DNA of 64,000 bases from Rheinheimera sediminis (GTDB lineage: Bacteria; Pseudomonadota; Gammaproteobacteria; Enterobacterales; Alteromonadaceae), in contig NZ_RZUF01000023.1 in the NCBI RefSeq assembly GCF_004005375.1, positions 23,595 to 87,594 of the forward strand. Direction: 5' to 3'. Positions 62,169 to 64,000 of this stretch are shown one piece after another. The notes below the pieces were generated by a model that made no database searches, was not told where the DNA came from, and worked only from the letters and a program-made list of their open reading frames with translations. Made by a program: the position numbers and the translations under genes. The number at the start of each line of letters is the position of its first letter. The first letter of the stretch is position 1.

Positions 62169-63413
62169 TTATTTACTCAGATACCACCAGATAAACAGCA
62201 GCGAAAAGCCAAATAAGTAGGTCAACCCCAACCAGGATAACAAGCGGATCCAAGGCTGCATCAGATGTTTTTGCTGGCCGCGCATCAGGCGGTAATTCAG
62301 CCAAGCAAACACAGGAGTAGTCACAAAAGCCAGACTCATGGCAAAAGTCAGCATAGGTCCAAGGGCTGATTTAAAGAATAAAATCACTGCCATACCAGAA
62401 GCAGCCTGAGCCAGCAGCCAAAGGTTGTAGCTATTTTTCCGTTCTGTTTTTTGCCAGCCCAGCAATTGGAAGGATTCATTGATAGTGCGGGCATAACCAT
62501 CCAGCACGGTCAGCGTTGTACCAAACATGCAGAGAAAGGCCACCAAAGCGACCAACAGCTTTGACCAATCCCCTATAGTGCTGGCATACATAGCGACAAA
62601 CTGGCTGGTGTACGCAACACCAGCTAATTCTACGTTCTGATCCGAGCCATATTGCACCAAAGCGCCCAGTGACAAAAATACCAGAGCCAATGCAGTAGTG
62701 CTCCAGTAGCCTAAGTTAAAGTCAAACAAACCATCCTTTTTACTGACAGGGGTGTGCTGCTGCTTGGCTTTCAGCCACAAGGAATTAATAGCGGAAATTT
62801 CAATTGGGGCAGGCATCCAGCCCATAAGTGCCACTAAAAAACCTAAATACAATAACTGCCAGGGAGAAGGGCCAACAAAGTCAGGCGCTGCAGTTGGCCC
62901 TTTGTTAAAAGCAATAATGGCCGCAGCTACAGTGGTGATCGTCAACAACAGCATGACCCACTTAGAGACAGTGTCGAGCAACTTGTATCGACCTGCCAAT
63001 AAAATCACTAAACATACTGCCAGCAAGATCAGGCATAGCACAGTCAGTGACACTTCTGCTGGTACAAAAAACTGCAGTAAACTGGCAGTTAGTAGCAATA
63101 CCCCCGCGGTGTTCACCACAGCAGCTATTAAATTCAGCCAGACAAAACTTAATAAATAACCCCGGCCCTGCTTTTTATAGCCTTCCAGCAAAGTTTCGCC
63201 ACTATGCAGACTGTACTCCACACCAAAGCGGAAAAAAGGGTACTTCAATACATTCACCAGCAAAATCAGTACCGCCAGTTGCCAGCCAAATAAAGCACCA
63301 GCCTGAGTGGAAGCGACAATATGCGAACCCCCAATAGCAGCCGTTGCTAATAAAACACCTGGTCCTAAAGCTTTGAGCTTACTGTGCCAGTTTGATGAAT
63401 ATCCCTGTTGCAT
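62169..63413 (-). CDS. Nramp-superfamily transporter lacking the canonical metal motif
   Basis: Inner-membrane transporter of 414 residues with about eleven helices. TM1 reads GPGVLLATAAIGGSHIVASTQAGA, where true Nramp metal transporters have DPGN; TM6 reads GWMPAPIEIS where MPH is usual. The fold is therefore recognisable but the metal ligands Asp and Asn of TM1 are replaced, as in other Nramp-related branches with different substrates. It is read toward ilvH. Metal substrate not assured. Confidence 0.82.
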   Translation of the reverse strand: MQQGYSSNWHSKLKALGPGVLLATAAIGGSHIVASTQAGALFGWQLAVLILLVNVLKYPFFRFGVEYSLHSGETLLEGYKKQGRGYLLSFVWLNLIAAVVNTAGVLLLTASLLQFFVPAEVSLTVLCLILLAVCLVILLAGRYKLLDTVSKWVMLLLTITTVAAAIIAFNKGPTAAPDFVGPSPWQLLYLGFLVALMGWMPAPIEISAINSLWLKAKQQHTPVSKKDGLFDFNLGYWSTTALALVFLSLGALVQYGSDQNVELAGVAYTSQFVAMYASTIGDWSKLLVALVAFLCMFGTTLTVLDGYARTINESFQLLGWQKTERKNSYNLWLLAQAASGMAVILFFKSALGPMLTFAMSLAFVTTPVFAWLNYRLMRGQQKHLMQPWIRLLSWLGLTYLFGFSLLFIWWYLSK

Positions 63414-63574
63414 AAGTTTATGTTTTTATGTTTAAAAAGCCATGGCCCAGCTTAGCCAAAGCCTAAGCTGAACACCATCGGACAAATGGAAAAACTTCAG
63501 AAGCCGGTCCTTCGACTTGCTGCTTTGCCCTTGCTCTGGCATGCTGCGCTTATATGAATAGCTAGGAAATTCGC

Positions 63575-63838
63575 ATGAGTCAGGAACCCTTAGTCGATCA
63601 AGAAATAATTTTTGAAGTGCTGGAAAACCAACTGGCCGATAATGAGCCAAAACAAGTAAAAGAAACTTTGATGCGTTTATGCATGACAGGCCACAGCAGA
63701 GAAGATGCACTGGAGCTGATGGCTTGTGCATTGGCACCAGAGATGGAAGCCGTGATTGAACGTAACGAAACCTTTAATCTGCAGCGTTATATCGAACATC
63801 TGTCCTTGCTACCTCAAATGCCTTGGGTAACAGAATAA
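63575..63838 (+). CDS. Small uncharacterised acidic protein
   Basis: Protein of 87 residues, helical and acidic, with a central KETLMRLCMTGHSREDALELMACALAPEME. It faintly recalls the C-terminal helices of DUF1841 proteins, but the match is too weak to name. It is divergent from the Nramp-like gene. No convincing ribosome site (AGGAAATTCGC is the best). Confidence 0.6.
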   Translation: MSQEPLVDQEIIFEVLENQLADNEPKQVKETLMRLCMTGHSREDALELMACALAPEMEAVIERNETFNLQRYIEHLSLLPQMPWVTE

Positions 63839-63851
63839 TTTTATTGGCTTC

Positions 63852-63924
63852 GATTGGACGCTGAACGGGCAGGGATAAACCCAATCGACACAGGATTGAA
63901 CGCTGAACGGGCGGGGATAAACCC
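63852..63924. repeat. Two direct copies of a dispersed palindromic repeat
   Basis: A 31-base unit (GATTGRACGCTGAACGGGCR then GGGATAAACCC) occurs at 63852-63882 and 63894-63924, differing at two bases. The second copy continues as GCGCCCCTACAATG, closing a GC-rich hairpin. The element is related to the one at 45324-45344. Confidence 0.75.
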
Positions 63925-64000
63925 GCGCCCCTACAATGAAATTCACGATAAATCCGTAGGGTCGCCCGCCTGCAACGCAGCCACAGCGCCAAGGACGCAG

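Overview
The window looks like chromosome of a gammaproteobacterium from the Alteromonadales / Rheinheimera–Alishewanella type of lineage. This is inferred from gene content: TonB receptors paired with a LacI regulator and periplasmic GH13/GH31 enzymes, DUF3019 beside an OmpV-type porin, YgiB/YgiC, ArgA of the AAK-NAGS type, and biosynthetic arginine decarboxylase. No phage, plasmid, tRNA, rRNA or CRISPR was recognised. Almost every gene is intact; only the first (a histidine kinase) is cut by the window edge.

Layout. 1-3.2 kb: a MipA/OmpV – DUF3019 – RstA-like regulator – sensor kinase operon, read leftward. 3.5-28 kb: a large maltodextrin-utilisation region. It holds a LacI-family regulator, an MFS sugar transporter, a GH13 cyclomaltodextrinase-like enzyme, a GH31 alpha-glucosidase, two TonB-dependent receptors, a tryptophan-halogenase-like flavoprotein and a very large pullulanase lipoprotein. 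Four near-identical palindromes built on TGAATACGTATTCA lie upstream of the transporter, the glucosidase operon and both receptors, so they probably form one regulon. The region is interrupted by rlmF, an M13 peptidase, a DUF393 protein and a flagellin-like/FlaF-like gene pair that stands apart from any flagellar gene. 28-37 kb: signalling and envelope genes. These are a classical MCP, the DUF350–YgiB–YgiC operon, and a soluble chemoreceptor with seven PAS domains next to a triple-CheW protein.

37-50 kb: an SGNH-type lipoprotein, argA, a short GlpD-like oxidoreductase, a periplasmic binding protein, proBA, an OmpA-like lipoprotein, an EamA permease, and divergent speE and speA. Arginine, proline and polyamine metabolism are therefore close together. 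50-58 kb: two tandem acyltransferases and a YbdG-type channel, a methyltransferase, a single-domain response regulator, and a cnoX-like – HtrA-like protease – FHA/membrane protein operon. 58.9-59.6 kb: a non-coding array of four exact 145-bp repeats plus two 82-bp derivatives, each rich in hairpins, just upstream of ilvIH. The window ends with a divergent Nramp-family transporter, a small unknown protein and dispersed palindromic repeats.

The most unusual items are the stand-alone flagellin-like/FlaF-like pair, the hairpin repeat array whose units differ by compensatory base-pair changes, and the PAS-repeat receptor/triple-CheW pair. Domain names come from reading the translated sequences against remembered families; no search was run.
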